Source: Schlegelella_A sp963778525 (GTDB lineage Bacteria; Pseudomonadota; Gammaproteobacteria; Burkholderiales; Burkholderiaceae_C). Taken from it: DNA of 64,000 nt. The position numbers and the translations under genes are program-made. Under the pieces are notes generated by a model, which was given only the letters and a program-made list of their open reading frames with translations, was not told the DNA's origin and ran no database searches. Below are positions 8,909 through 18,294 of the stretch, one piece after another; positions within the stretch are counted from its first letter, which is position 1, and every line of letters starts with the position of its first letter. The DNA is taken from contig CAVZUJ010000010.1 of assembly GCA_963778525.1 (NCBI GenBank), forward strand, positions 13,048 through 77,047, in the 5' to 3' direction.

Positions 8909-9979
8909 CTAGTCGCCAAACATCTTTTGCTTCAGCTCGCGCCGCTGCTGCGCCTCGAGCGACAGTGTAGCCGTGGGCCTCGCAATGAGCCGGCCCAAGC
9001 CGATGGGTTCGCCGGTTTCGTCACAGAAACCGTAGTCGCCTGATTCGAGGCGAGCCAGAGATTGCGAGATCTTCTTCAGGAGTTTGCGCTCACGGTCGCG
9101 AGTGCGCAACTCGAGCGCGTGCTCTTCCTCGATGGTGGCCCGGTCGGCCGGATCGGGAACGATCGAGGTGTCTTCGCGCAGGTGCTCGGTGGTTTCGCCG
9201 GCGTTGCTGAGCAGGTCGTCCTTGAGCGCGACCAGCTTCATGCGGAAGAAGTCGATCTGCTTTTCGTTCATGTACTCCGAGTCGGGCATGGCCAGCACTT
9301 CGGCGTCGGACAGCTCGCGGCCGGCCTTCGTCTTCCAGGCGTTGGCGAGCTTCGGGTCCGACTTGTGTCGTTCGCGGGGCGTATCGTTTTCCAGCTTGTT
9401 CATCTCTCGGGTCGGAGGCCGGGGCGGCGCAAACCGGTCGGCGAATCTCGAAGTCGGGGGTGGCAGGGGCGCCTGGACAGGGGCGACGAAGTATTTCGGG
9501 GTACCGCGACCGGCCTTGCGCGGCACGACGCCGGGCGGGACGGCAAATGGCGCGCCCGCCCCCGGCTGCGGCGCCGGCGCGGTCACCTTGGCCGCGACCG
9601 GCGCGGGGGCCGGCGTCGGCGCGTGCTTCTTTACGGCGACCGGCGCCGTCTTTTTCTCAGCCACCGCGGGCTTGACGCTGGTCTTCGCCGACTTGGCGTG
9701 GCCGGGCGCGCCTGTCTTGCCTGCCCTGGGTGCAGGGGCGGCGGGACGAGCGGACGCCTTTTTCGCCGGGGCCGGCTTCTTCGTGGGCGCCGCCTTCTTT
9801 GTGGACGCCGCCTTTTTCGCCGGCGTCGCCTTCTTGCTGGCGTGCGCCTTCTTGGCGCTGGTCTTGGGCGCAGGCCGCGCGGGCTTGGCTGGCGCCTTCT
9901 TGACGGGCAGTTTCTTCTTGGCAGGCGCCGGCCGCTTGGCGGCGGCCTTGGCTGTCTTCTTGCCGGCTGATGTGCTCAC
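8909..9979 (-). CDS. dksA: DksA-type RNA polymerase-binding factor with long Lys/Ala/Pro tail
   Basis: 356 residues, more than twice the usual DksA. Residues 1 to about 125 are almost only Lys, Ala, Pro and Thr (AAKRPAPAKKK, KKAAPTKKPAPAKK), like a histone H1/AlgP tail. The C-terminal 150 residues are the DksA coiled coil and zinc-finger region. The zinc knuckle reads FCDETGEPIG ... RPTATLSLEAQ, so only one of four Cys remains. Start is GTG at 9979 because AGGAG lies 6-7 bp upstream (GAGGAGAACCTGTG). The longer ATG at 10018 has no such site. It binds the polymerase secondary channel and acts with ppGpp in known members. Confidence 0.9.
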   Translation of the reverse strand: MSTSAGKKTAKAAAKRPAPAKKKLPVKKAPAKPARPAPKTSAKKAHASKKATPAKKAASTKKAAPTKKPAPAKKASARPAAPAPRAGKTGAPGHAKSAKTSVKPAVAEKKTAPVAVKKHAPTPAPAPVAAKVTAPAPQPGAGAPFAVPPGVVPRKAGRGTPKYFVAPVQAPLPPPTSRFADRFAPPRPPTREMNKLENDTPRERHKSDPKLANAWKTKAGRELSDAEVLAMPDSEYMNEKQIDFFRMKLVALKDDLLSNAGETTEHLREDTSIVPDPADRATIEEEHALELRTRDRERKLLKKISQSLARLESGDYGFCDETGEPIGLGRLIARPTATLSLEAQQRRELKQKMFGD

Positions 9980-10159
9980 AGGTTCTCCTCGCGACGACGG
10001 CTCGACCCCGCAGGGCAAGGGGGATGGGCAGGGCGGTGCCGTTTTGGCCGCCGCGGATTGTAGTCACGCCCTTCGTATCCCGATGCACTCTCTTCGGGCG
10101 TCGGGATTCCAGTTATGAGCAGCCTGCCCGAAAGCAGGGGTTTGAGACGGTCGGCGGCC

Positions 10160-11227
10160 TCAGACCAGGCACTGCTTCAAGCCCTGCTCGAGGATCTCCC
10201 TCGGCAGATCGATGCCGATGAAGACCATCTTGCTGGTCTTCTTTTCGCCGGGCGCCCACTTCGGGCCGAGGTCGCTGCCCATCAGCTGGTGCACGCCCTG
10301 GAAGATCACCTTGCGGTCGGATCCCTTCATGTGGAGGACGCCCTTGTAGCGCAGCAGCTTGGGCCCGTAGACCTGGACGATCGCGCCGAGAAAGTCTTCC
10401 AGCTTGCCGGCATCGAGCGCCTTGTCGGCGCGGAAGACGAAAGACTTCACGTCATCGTCGTGGGCGTGGTGATGCGGGTGATCGCAGTGCTCGCCGGGGG
10501 CGTGGTCGTGGCCTTCGTGCCCGTGATCGTGCCCATGGTCATGGTCATGGTGGTCGTGATCGTGCTCGTCGGCCTTCAGGAACTCCGGGTCGATCTCGAG
10601 CTTCGCATTGAGGTTGAAGCCTTTCAGGTCGAATACCTGGGCGATCGGCACGTCGCCGAAATTCACCCGCGTCTGCTTGGCGCGCGGATTCATGTGCTTG
10701 ACGCGATGGATCAGGGCCTCGACCGTCTGGTCGTCGACCAGATCGGTCTTGCTGATGAAGATCTGATCGGCAAAACCAACCTGGCGGCGCGCCTCCTGGC
10801 GGTCGTTCAGCTGCTGGTCGGCGTGCTTGGCATCGACGAGCGTCAGGATCGAGTCGAGCAGGTAGCTCTCGGCGATCTCGTCGTCCATGAAGAAGGTCTG
10901 CGCCACCGGGCCGGGGTCGGCGAGGCCGGTGGTCTCGATCACGACGCGGTCGAAATCGAGCTCGCCCTTTCTCTTCTTCTCGGCCAGGTCGGCGAGCGTG
11001 GTGCGCAGGTCTTCGCGGATCGAGCAGCAGACGCAGCCGTTGTTGAGCTGGATGATCTGCTCCTTCGAGTCCTGCACCAGGATCTCGTTGTCGATGTTCT
11101 CGTCGCCGAACTCGTTCTCGATGACGGCGATCTTCTGTCCGTGCGCTTCGGTCAGCACGCGCTTGAGCAGCGTCGTCTTGCCCGAGCCCAGAAAGCCGGT
11201 CAGGATGGTGGCGGGGATCAGACTCAT
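10160..11227 (-). CDS. CobW/ZNG-type zinc metallochaperone GTPase (COG0523)
   Basis: 355 residues. Walker A GFLGSGKTT at residues 11-19, the CxCC metal motif (GCVCCS, about 63-68), ETTGLADP switch region, and base-recognition SKTDLVD. Between the GTPase and the CobW C-terminal domain lies a His/Asp-rich metal-binding loop (about residues 222-262) with many HDH units. The family transfers zinc or another metal to target proteins with GTP hydrolysis. It reads away from corC across a 192-bp divergent gap. Zur-type control is likely for such proteins, but I do not see a clear Zur box. Confidence 0.92.
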   Translation of the reverse strand: MSLIPATILTGFLGSGKTTLLKRVLTEAHGQKIAVIENEFGDENIDNEILVQDSKEQIIQLNNGCVCCSIREDLRTTLADLAEKKRKGELDFDRVVIETTGLADPGPVAQTFFMDDEIAESYLLDSILTLVDAKHADQQLNDRQEARRQVGFADQIFISKTDLVDDQTVEALIHRVKHMNPRAKQTRVNFGDVPIAQVFDLKGFNLNAKLEIDPEFLKADEHDHDHHDHDHGHDHGHEGHDHAPGEHCDHPHHHAHDDDVKSFVFRADKALDAGKLEDFLGAIVQVYGPKLLRYKGVLHMKGSDRKVIFQGVHQLMGSDLGPKWAPGEKKTSKMVFIGIDLPREILEQGLKQCLV

Positions 11228-11419
11228 GGACGGTTCACCTTGGGTTTTCGAGGGGGCAGGGGGCGGACGCCGAACGGGCCGTCCTAGATGGGGGCGCCGC
11301 CCGCCCTCGTCAAGGTAGCAGGCGTGTCAAGCGGCGGCGCCGGCGCGTCGTGCCGTTAGGTTAAGCTGGTCGGTCCTCAGGCTTCGGCGAACCGCGAGTT
11401 TTACCGCGTTCGCCCTTCG

Positions 11420-12313
11420 ATGTCAGAACCCTCCGCCGCCCGCGCCTCGCGCGGCGCCGACAAGGCCGCCGCGTCGCCTGACCGGCGCAATCTCTTTCAA
11501 AAGCTCGTCGACCTCGTCTCGCCGGGTCCCGATTCGCGCGACCAGCTCATCGAGTCGCTCGCCGATGCCGAGCACAAGGAGCTGATCGAGCCCGAGTCAC
11601 GGATGATGCTCGAGGGCGTCATCCGGATGGCCGACATGACCGCCGGCGACGTGATGGTGCCGACGCGGCAGATGGACCAGCTCGACATCGACGCCCCGTT
11701 CGACGAGATGCTGCGCGTCATCATCCGGACCGGCCATTCGCGCTTTCCGGTCTATGAAGGCCGGCGCGAGAACGTGATCGGCATCCTGATGGCGAAAGAC
11801 CTGCTGAAGCTGCAGCGCTCGCCCGATCTCAACCTGCGCACCTTGCTGCGGCCGGCGGTGTTCGTGCCCGAATCGAAGGCGCTGAACGACCTGCTGCGCG
11901 ACTTCCGCTCGACCCGCAATCACCTCGCCATCGTCATCGACGAATTCGGCACCACGGCCGGCCTGCTCACGATCGAAGACGTGCTCGAGGAGATCGTCGG
12001 CGAGATCGAGGACGAGTTCGACGAGAAGGACGGCCAGAGCAGCATCTACACCCTGGCCGACGGCGGCCAGCGCGTGGCCGGCGATGCGACCGTCGTGGCT
12101 GTCAACGAGTTCTTCGGGGTCGAGCTGCCCACCGACGAGTTCGACACCATCGGCGGCCTGGTCGCGCACGAGCTCGGCCACGTGCCGCGGCGCGGCGAGT
12201 CGACCACTCTCACCGGCCTGGCCTTCACCGTGATGCTGGCGCGCGGCGGGGCGGTGCGCTGGTTCAAGGTGACGCGCTCGGCCGAGGAAGCGCTCGGCTC
12301 CGACGGCGCCTGA
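11420..12313 (+). CDS. corC: CorC/HlyC family CBS-domain protein
   Basis: 297 residues. Two CBS domains (about 65-185) with DVMVPTRQMDQLD and GHSRFPVYEG, then a CorC/HlyC transporter-associated domain (about 210-290) with FDTIGGLVAHELGHVPRRGE. No membrane segments, so it matches the cytosolic CorC (YbeX) type linked to Mg/Co efflux. It ends with TGA directly abutting the GTG start of lnt; corC-lnt is a conserved pair. Confidence 0.94.
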   Translation: MSEPSAARASRGADKAAASPDRRNLFQKLVDLVSPGPDSRDQLIESLADAEHKELIEPESRMMLEGVIRMADMTAGDVMVPTRQMDQLDIDAPFDEMLRVIIRTGHSRFPVYEGRRENVIGILMAKDLLKLQRSPDLNLRTLLRPAVFVPESKALNDLLRDFRSTRNHLAIVIDEFGTTAGLLTIEDVLEEIVGEIEDEFDEKDGQSSIYTLADGGQRVAGDATVVAVNEFFGVELPTDEFDTIGGLVAHELGHVPRRGESTTLTGLAFTVMLARGGAVRWFKVTRSAEEALGSDGA

Positions 12314-13831
12314 GTGAGCGCGTTGAGGCGCGTGGCCGACCTCCTGTTCGTGGCGCTGCTCGGCGCTGCGCAGACGCTGGTCTATGTCCACACCGCGCTC
12401 TGGCCGCTCCAGATGCTGGCCGTGGCGCTGCTTGCCTGGCGCATTCGCGCGGCCACGCCCCTGCGCGCCGCCGCGCTCGGGCTCGCCTTCGGCACGGCCT
12501 GGCTCGGCGTGGGCACCTGGTGGCTCTTCGTCAGCCTGCATCGGTACGGCGGCCTGCCCGCCTGGCTCGCGGTGCTCGCCGTCTTCGCGTTGTCGCTGCT
12601 GCTCTCCCTGTACCTGGCTGCGGCGATGGCCGTCACGGCACGCTGCCGGCCGCGCGGGCCGCTCCTCGGCGCGCTCGTGTTTGCCGCGGCCTGGCTGCTG
12701 GCCGAGCTGGCGCGCGACATCATCTTCACCGGCTTTCCATGGCTCGCCAGCGGCTACGCCCAAATCGATTCGCCGCTCGGCGGGTTGGCGCCCTGGCTTG
12801 GCGTCTATGGCGTCGGCGCGGTCGCGGCGGCGCTTGCCGCCGCTTTCGGCTTCAGCGCCCTGGATCGTGTCCGGGCCTGGTTCGGCCCGAGTGCGGCCTT
12901 GCTCGCCACCCTCGTCATCGCGGCGTTCGCCGGCAGCATCGATTTCACGCAGGCCACCGGCACGCTGCGCGTCACCCTGCTGCAGGGCAACGTGCCGCAG
13001 GACGAGAAGTTCGCCGAGAAGCACGTGCCGGAGGCGCTCGGACGGTTCGCCCGCCAGCTCGAGGCGGCGAGCGGCGACCTCGTCGTCGGCCCCGAGACCG
13101 TGATTCCGTTGCTGCCGAGCGAGCTCGATCCGGGCTGGTGGCAAACCTTGCTCGAGCACTTTCGCGCGCCCGGGCGGGCCGCGATCTTCGGCATGCCGCT
13201 CGGCGACGAAGCGGCTGGCTACACCAATTCGGCCGTCGGCATTTCCGCGGCCTCGGCGGCCCTGCCCGGCGGCTTCTACCGCTACGACAAGCACCACCTG
13301 GTGCCGTTCGGCGAGTTCATTCCGACCGGATTTCACTGGTTCACGCGGCTGATGAACATTCCGCTCGGCGACTTCAACCGCGGCCCGGACACGGCGCCGT
13401 CGTTCGTCGTCAAGGGCGAGCGCGTGGCACCGAACATCTGCTACGAAGACCTGTTCGGCGAAGAGCTCGCGGCTCGATTCGAGCCGGCGGCGAGCGCCCC
13501 GACGATCCTGGCCAACATCAGCAACATCGGCTGGTTCGGCGAGACGAACGCGGTGCCGCAGCACCTGCAGATCTCGCGCATGCGCACGCTCGAGCTGCAG
13601 CGGCCGATGATCCGCGCCACCAACACCGGCGCCACGGCGGTGATCGACCATCGCGGCGTCGTCACGGCCGAGTTGCAGCCATTCACCGCGGGCGTGCTCG
13701 AAGGGACGGTGCAGGGGCGCAGCGGCACGACGCCGTTCGCCTGGTGGGCGGCGCGCTTCGGCCTGGCGCCGCTCGCGCTCGTCGGCGCGCTGGCGCTGGC
13801 GCTGGCCTTCGCCTCGAAACGCCGACCCTAA
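12314..13831 (+). CDS. lnt: Apolipoprotein N-acyltransferase
   Basis: 505 residues; adds the third acyl chain to lipoproteins in the inner membrane. Several N-terminal membrane helices (1 to about 215) precede a nitrilase-type periplasmic domain. The catalytic triad is visible: Glu in GPETVIP (about residue 261), Lys in YDKHHLVPFGEF (about 325) and Cys376 in NICYEDLFG. A last hydrophobic segment is at the C-terminus. The start is a GTG immediately after the corC stop, which implies coupling. The repeat-rich lipoprotein at 36.2-38.6 kb is a likely client in this genome. Confidence 0.95.
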   Translation: MSALRRVADLLFVALLGAAQTLVYVHTALWPLQMLAVALLAWRIRAATPLRAAALGLAFGTAWLGVGTWWLFVSLHRYGGLPAWLAVLAVFALSLLLSLYLAAAMAVTARCRPRGPLLGALVFAAAWLLAELARDIIFTGFPWLASGYAQIDSPLGGLAPWLGVYGVGAVAAALAAAFGFSALDRVRAWFGPSAALLATLVIAAFAGSIDFTQATGTLRVTLLQGNVPQDEKFAEKHVPEALGRFARQLEAASGDLVVGPETVIPLLPSELDPGWWQTLLEHFRAPGRAAIFGMPLGDEAAGYTNSAVGISAASAALPGGFYRYDKHHLVPFGEFIPTGFHWFTRLMNIPLGDFNRGPDTAPSFVVKGERVAPNICYEDLFGEELAARFEPAASAPTILANISNIGWFGETNAVPQHLQISRMRTLELQRPMIRATNTGATAVIDHRGVVTAELQPFTAGVLEGTVQGRSGTTPFAWWAARFGLAPLALVGALALALAFASKRRP

Positions 13832-13846
13832 AATCGCCGACCGCGC

Positions 13847-14785
13847 ATGCTCTCGTTCCAGCAAATCATTCTTCGCCTGCAGACCTACTGGTCCGAGCAG
13901 GGCTGCGCCTTGCTGCAGCCCTACGACATGGAAGTGGGTGCCGGCACCAGCCACACCGCGACCTTCCTGCGCGCGCTCGGGCCCGAGCCCTGGAAGGCCG
14001 CCTACGTGCAGCCGAGCCGGCGGCCGAAAGACGGCCGCTACGGCCAGAACCCGAATCGCCTGCAGCACTACTACCAGTACCAGGTGGTGCTCAAGCCGGC
14101 GCCGGCCGACATCCTCGATCTCTATCTCGGCTCGCTCGAAGCGCTCGGCTTCGACCTGAAGACGAACGACGTGCGCTTCGTCGAGGACGACTGGGAGAAC
14201 CCGACGCTCGGTGCCTGGGGCCTCGGCTGGGAGGTCTGGCTGAACGGCATGGAAGTGACGCAGTTCACCTACTTCCAGCAGGTCGGCGGCATCGACTGCA
14301 AGCCGATCACCGGCGAGATCACCTATGGGCTCGAGCGCCTGGCGATGTACCTGCAAGGCGTCGACAACGTCTACAAGCTGAAGTGGACCGAGGGCCTCAG
14401 CTACGGCGACGTCTACCTGCAGAACGAGGTCGAGCAGAGCACCTACAACTTCGAGCACAGCGACGTCGAGTTCCTGCTCGCCGCCTTCGCGGCGCACGAG
14501 CGCGAGGCCAGGCTGCTGATGGAACTGCAGCTCGCCCTGCCGGCCTACGAGCAGGTGCTGAAGGCCGCGCACAGCTTCAACCTGCTCGACGCGCGCGGCG
14601 CCATCAGCGTCACCGAACGCGCGGCCTACATCGGCCGCATCCGCAACCTGGCGCGCAGCGTCGCGCAGAGCTATCTCGACAGCCGCGCCCGTCTCGGCTT
14701 TCCGATGGCGCCGAAGGCCTGGGCCGACGAGGTCAACGCGCAGCTGGCCGCCAAGGCACTGGCCATCGAGAAGAGGAACGCGTAG
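13847..14785 (+). CDS. glyQ: Glycyl-tRNA synthetase alpha subunit
   Basis: 312 residues, full length, intact frame. Class II aminoacyl-tRNA synthetase catalytic subunit of the alpha2beta2 type. Conserved stretches include FQQIILRLQTYWSEQGCALL, EVGAGTSHTATFLRALG, YVQPSRRPKDGRYGQNPNRL and EVTQFTYFQQVGG. Begins 15 bp after lnt. Its TAG stop overlaps the first base of the glyS GTG start. Confidence 0.97.
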   Translation: MLSFQQIILRLQTYWSEQGCALLQPYDMEVGAGTSHTATFLRALGPEPWKAAYVQPSRRPKDGRYGQNPNRLQHYYQYQVVLKPAPADILDLYLGSLEALGFDLKTNDVRFVEDDWENPTLGAWGLGWEVWLNGMEVTQFTYFQQVGGIDCKPITGEITYGLERLAMYLQGVDNVYKLKWTEGLSYGDVYLQNEVEQSTYNFEHSDVEFLLAAFAAHEREARLLMELQLALPAYEQVLKAAHSFNLLDARGAISVTERAAYIGRIRNLARSVAQSYLDSRARLGFPMAPKAWADEVNAQLAAKALAIEKRNA

Positions 14786-16912
14786 TGGCGGCGGTCGAGA
14801 CTGCGCCGCTGCTCGTCGAGCTGTTCGTCGAGGAGTTGCCGCCGAAGGCGCTGAAGAAGCTCGGCGACGCATTTCGCGAGCGCACTCGCCGGCCACGTCG
14901 CCGCCTGCGGACTGACGCTCGGTCCAGGCGTCGAGTGGCAATCGTTCTCGACGCCGCGCCGGCTCGCGGTGATCGTTGCCGGCGTTGCGGCGCGCGCCGC
15001 TGAACGCCCGGTCTCGGTCAAGCTCATGCCCGTCGCGATCGGCCTCGACGGCCGACGGCATGGCGACGCCGGCGCTCATCAAGCGCCTCGCGGCGCTCGG
15101 CGCCGATGCTTCGGCCGTGCCCCAGCTCAAGCGCCGCACGGATGGCAAGGCGGAGGTTCTCTATCTCGAGACCGTTGCCGCCGGGCTGTCGCTGCAGGAC
15201 GGGCTGCAACGCGCGCTCGACGCGACGATCGCCGGTCTGCCCATTCCCAAGGTCATGCAATACCAGCTCGCAGACGGCTGGACCAGTGTCAGTTTCGTTC
15301 GTCCCGCCCATGGCCTCGTCGCGCTGCACGGTGAAGACATCGTCGCCGGTTCGGGCGCTGGGCCTGGACGCCGGCCGCGTCACGCACGGCCATCGCTTCG
15401 AGGCGGCGACGTCGCCGATCGTGCTGCGTTCAGCTTCGTCAGCTACGTCGCGCAGATGCGCGACGAGGGCGCCGTGATCGCCAGCTTCGCCGAACGCCGC
15501 GCCGAGATCGCGCGCCAGCTCGACGCGGCCGCGGCACGCGAGGCCGGCCTGCAAGCCGATTGCCGACGACGCACTGCTCGACGAAGTGACCGGCCTCGTC
15601 GAGAAGCCCAACGTCCTCGTCTGCGAGTTCGAGCAGGCGTTTCTCGACGTGCCGCCGGAATGCCTGATCCTGACGATGAAGGCGAACCAGAAATACTTCC
15701 CGTTGCTCGATGCGAAGGGCACGCTGTCGCACCGCTTTCTCGTCGTCAGCAACATCGCGCCCGCCGATCCGAGCCGGGTGATCGAAGGCAACGAGCGCGT
15801 CGTACGGCCACGCCTGGCCGACGCCAAGTTCTTCTTCGACCAGGATCGCAAGAAGACCCTCGAATCGCGCGTGCCCGGCCTCGACAAGGTCGTCTACCAC
15901 GCCAAGCTCGGCACGCAGGGCGAGCGCACGGCGCGGGTGCGCGCGATCGCGCGACGCATCGCCGACAGCGCCTTCGCCAACGACAACCTGGCCGCCGATG
16001 CCGACCGCGCCGCCTTGCTCGCCAAGGCCGACCTGCTGACCGACATGGTCGGCGAGTTTCCCGAACTGCAGGGCGTGATGGGCGGCTACTACGCGCGCCA
16101 CGACGGCGAGCGCGACACCGTGGCCGAAGCGATCGAGGATCACTACAAGCCGCGCTTCGCCGGTGACACCTTGCCGCGCGATCGCGTCGGCGTGATCGTG
16201 GCGCTTGCCGACAAGCTGGAGACATTGGTCGGCCTCTTCGGCATCGGCCAGCTGCCGACCGGCGACAAGGATCCCTTCGCGTTGCGGCGCCACGCGCTCG
16301 GCGTGATCCGGATGCTGATGGAGGTGCCCGTCCCGCTCGGCCTCGAAGCGCTGGTGGCCCTGTCGACCCCCGCGTTCGGCTCGGCCATCCAGGATCCGAC
16401 CGAGCCCTTGCTCGGCGTTCGTCCACGAGCGTCTCGCCGGCACGCTGCGCGAGCAGGGCTACAGCGCACAGGAAGTCGAGGCGGTGCTGTCGCGGCCGCC
16501 GGCGCAACTGGCCGATCTGAAGGAGCGGCTGGCCGCGGTGCGCGCCTTTGCGGCGCTGCCGGAGGCGGCGTCGCTGGCCGCCGCGAACAAGCGAGTCGGC
16601 AACATCCTGAAGAAGTCCGACGCCGCGGCGACGCAGGAAGTGAAGGCGTCGCTGTTATCGGAACCGGCCGAAGTTGCGCTGCACGCCGCACTCCTGAGCG
16701 TCGAAAGCAGGGCCGATGCCGCGTTCCGGCAGGGCCAGTACACACCGTCGCTGCAGGCCCTGGCGGCGCTGAGGGCCCCGGTCGACGCCTTCTTCGACGC
16801 CGTGATGGTCAACGCCGAAGATCCCGCCCTGCGCGCCAATCGCCTCGGCTTGCTGGCCCGGCTGCACGCGGCGATGAATCGCGTCGCCGACCTGTCCAAG
16901 CTGGCCGGCTGA
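14785..16912 (+). CDS. glyS: Glycyl-tRNA synthetase beta subunit (six frameshifts)
   Basis: The full protein is readable only by changing frame near 14885, 15046, 15343, 15430, 15555 and 16415. The pieces, in order, run from AAVETAPLLVELFVEELPPK through GPGVEWQSFSTPRRLAVIV, ATPALIKRLAALGADASAV, RDEGAVIASFAERRAEIARQ, ECLILTMKANQKYFPLLD and IGQLPTGDKDPFALRR, to the end at DLSKLAG. All expected regions are present, including the MKANQKYF and DPFALRR signatures. A cell needs this gene, so I infer sequence error and not decay. Start is the GTG overlapping the glyQ stop. Confidence 0.9.
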
Positions 16913-16932
16913 GGCGCACGACAATCGTCGTC

Positions 16933-17545
16933 ATGAAGCTCGTCATCCTCGACCGCGACGGCACGATCAACGAAGACCGTGACGACTACGTCAAGTCGGC
17001 CGACGAGTGGGTGCCGGTACCCGGCGCGCTCGAAGCCATCGCCCGGCTCAACCACGCCGGCTGGCATACGGTGGTCGCCACCAACCAGTCGGGCCTGGCG
17101 CGCGGGCCTGTTCGACATGGCCGCGCTCAACGCCATCCACGCCCGCATGAACCGCGAGCTCGGCGCCTACGGCGGCCGCATCGACGCGGTCTTCTTCTGC
17201 CCGCACGGACCCGACGACGGCTGTCGCTGCCGCAAGCCCTTGCCTGGCCTGTTCGAGATGATCGGCGAGCGCTACGGCATCGATCTGGCCGAAACGCACC
17301 TCGTGGGCGACTCCTTGCGCGATCTGCAGGCCGGCGCTGCAGCGGGCTCCGCACCGCACCTGGTGCGCACCGGCAAAGGGGCCCGGCTCGATGCGACCCA
17401 GATCGACGCCCTGATGCTCGAGATACCGGGCACGCGTGTCCACGCCGATCTCGCCGCCTTCGCGCAGGACCTGATCCACAACGAGCGGCGCGAGCGCGGC
17501 ATGGCCAACGAAGAGCCTGATTCGCTGTTCGGGAAGCTGAGCTGA
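16933..17545 (+). CDS. gmhB: D-glycero-beta-D-manno-heptose 1,7-bisphosphate 7-phosphatase (frameshift near 17104)
   Basis: HAD-superfamily phosphatase of the LPS heptose pathway, about 203 residues. First part (16933 to about 17100): MKLVILDRDGTINEDR with the DxDGT nucleophile, then TNQSGLARG. The second part begins in another frame with LFDMAALNAIHARMNRE. It includes the zinc loop CPHGPDDGCRCRKP and GDSLRDLQAG. One extra base in GCGCGCGGGCCTG breaks the frame. Ends by overlapping the plsC start (TGATG). The long acidic C-terminal tail is typical of Burkholderiales GmhB. Confidence 0.9.
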
Positions 17546-18294
17546 TGGCCCGCTTCATCGCTGCCTGTCGGTCGGCGCTCTACTTCCTCTTTCTCTTCGT
17601 CACCATCGTGCCGTGGGCGACGGCGGCGGTGCTCTATTCGGTGTTCGTGCGCGGCGAGCGGCTGTACTGGGTGTGCGCCGGCTGGCTGAGCGTGTCGGTC
17701 TGGGGCGCGCGCGTGATCTGCGGCGTGCGGGCGCGCGTGCACGGGCGCGAGAACCTGCCCGACTCGCCGGTGGTCCTGCTGTCGAAGCACCAGTCGGCCT
17801 GGGAGACGCTGGCCTTCCCGACGCTGATGCCGCATCCCCTGTGCTACGTCTTCAAGCGCGAGCTGCTCTACATCCCGTTCTTCGGCTGGGCGATGGCGCG
17901 CATGGACCTGATCCACATCGACCGGAGCAAGCGCAACGAGGCCTGGAGCAAGGTGGCCGAGCAGGGCCGACGCTTCATGGCGCAGGGCAACTGGGTGATC
18001 ATGTTTCCCGAGGGCACGCGCACCGCGCGCGGCAGCCAGGGCACCTACAAGCACGGCGGCACGCGCCTGGCCATCGAGACCGGCCATCCGGTGCTGCCGG
18101 TGGCGGTGACCTCGGCGCGCTGCTGGCCACGCAAGAGCCTGGTGCTGCGCCCGGGCGTGGTCGACATCTCGATCGGCAAGCCGATCGACTCGACAGGCCG
18201 CGACGCCGATTCGCTGATGCGCGAGGTCGAGACCTGGATCGAGGCCGAGATGCGCCGGCTCGACCCGGAGGCCTATTCGGCATCGACGAGATGA
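17545..18294 (+). CDS. plsC: 1-acyl-sn-glycerol-3-phosphate acyltransferase
   Basis: 249 residues; makes phosphatidic acid at the inner membrane. An N-terminal hydrophobic segment (about 12-35) anchors it. The catalytic motif is HQSAWE starting at His82, an HX4E variant of the usual HX4D. The second motif FPEGTRTARG begins at residue 154, followed by YKHGGTRLA. Starts by overlapping the gmhB stop and ends by overlapping the next gene by 4 bp, so gmhB-plsC-peptidase is one unit. Confidence 0.93.
   Translation: MARFIAACRSALYFLFLFVTIVPWATAAVLYSVFVRGERLYWVCAGWLSVSVWGARVICGVRARVHGRENLPDSPVVLLSKHQSAWETLAFPTLMPHPLCYVFKRELLYIPFFGWAMARMDLIHIDRSKRNEAWSKVAEQGRRFMAQGNWVIMFPEGTRTARGSQGTYKHGGTRLAIETGHPVLPVAVTSARCWPRKSLVLRPGVVDISIGKPIDSTGRDADSLMREVETWIEAEMRRLDPEAYSASTR

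Noticed and set aside
6218..9043. 941-residue open frame on the plus strand
   Set aside because: Shadow of hslU, hslV, the STAS gene and dksA.
11597..15148. 1183-residue open frame on the minus strand
   Set aside because: Shadow of corC, lnt and glyQ, which are clear on the plus strand.
14785..16912. Programmed frameshifting in glyS
   Set aside because: Six breaks with no slippery heptamer and stem pattern; neighbouring genes have similar random breaks.
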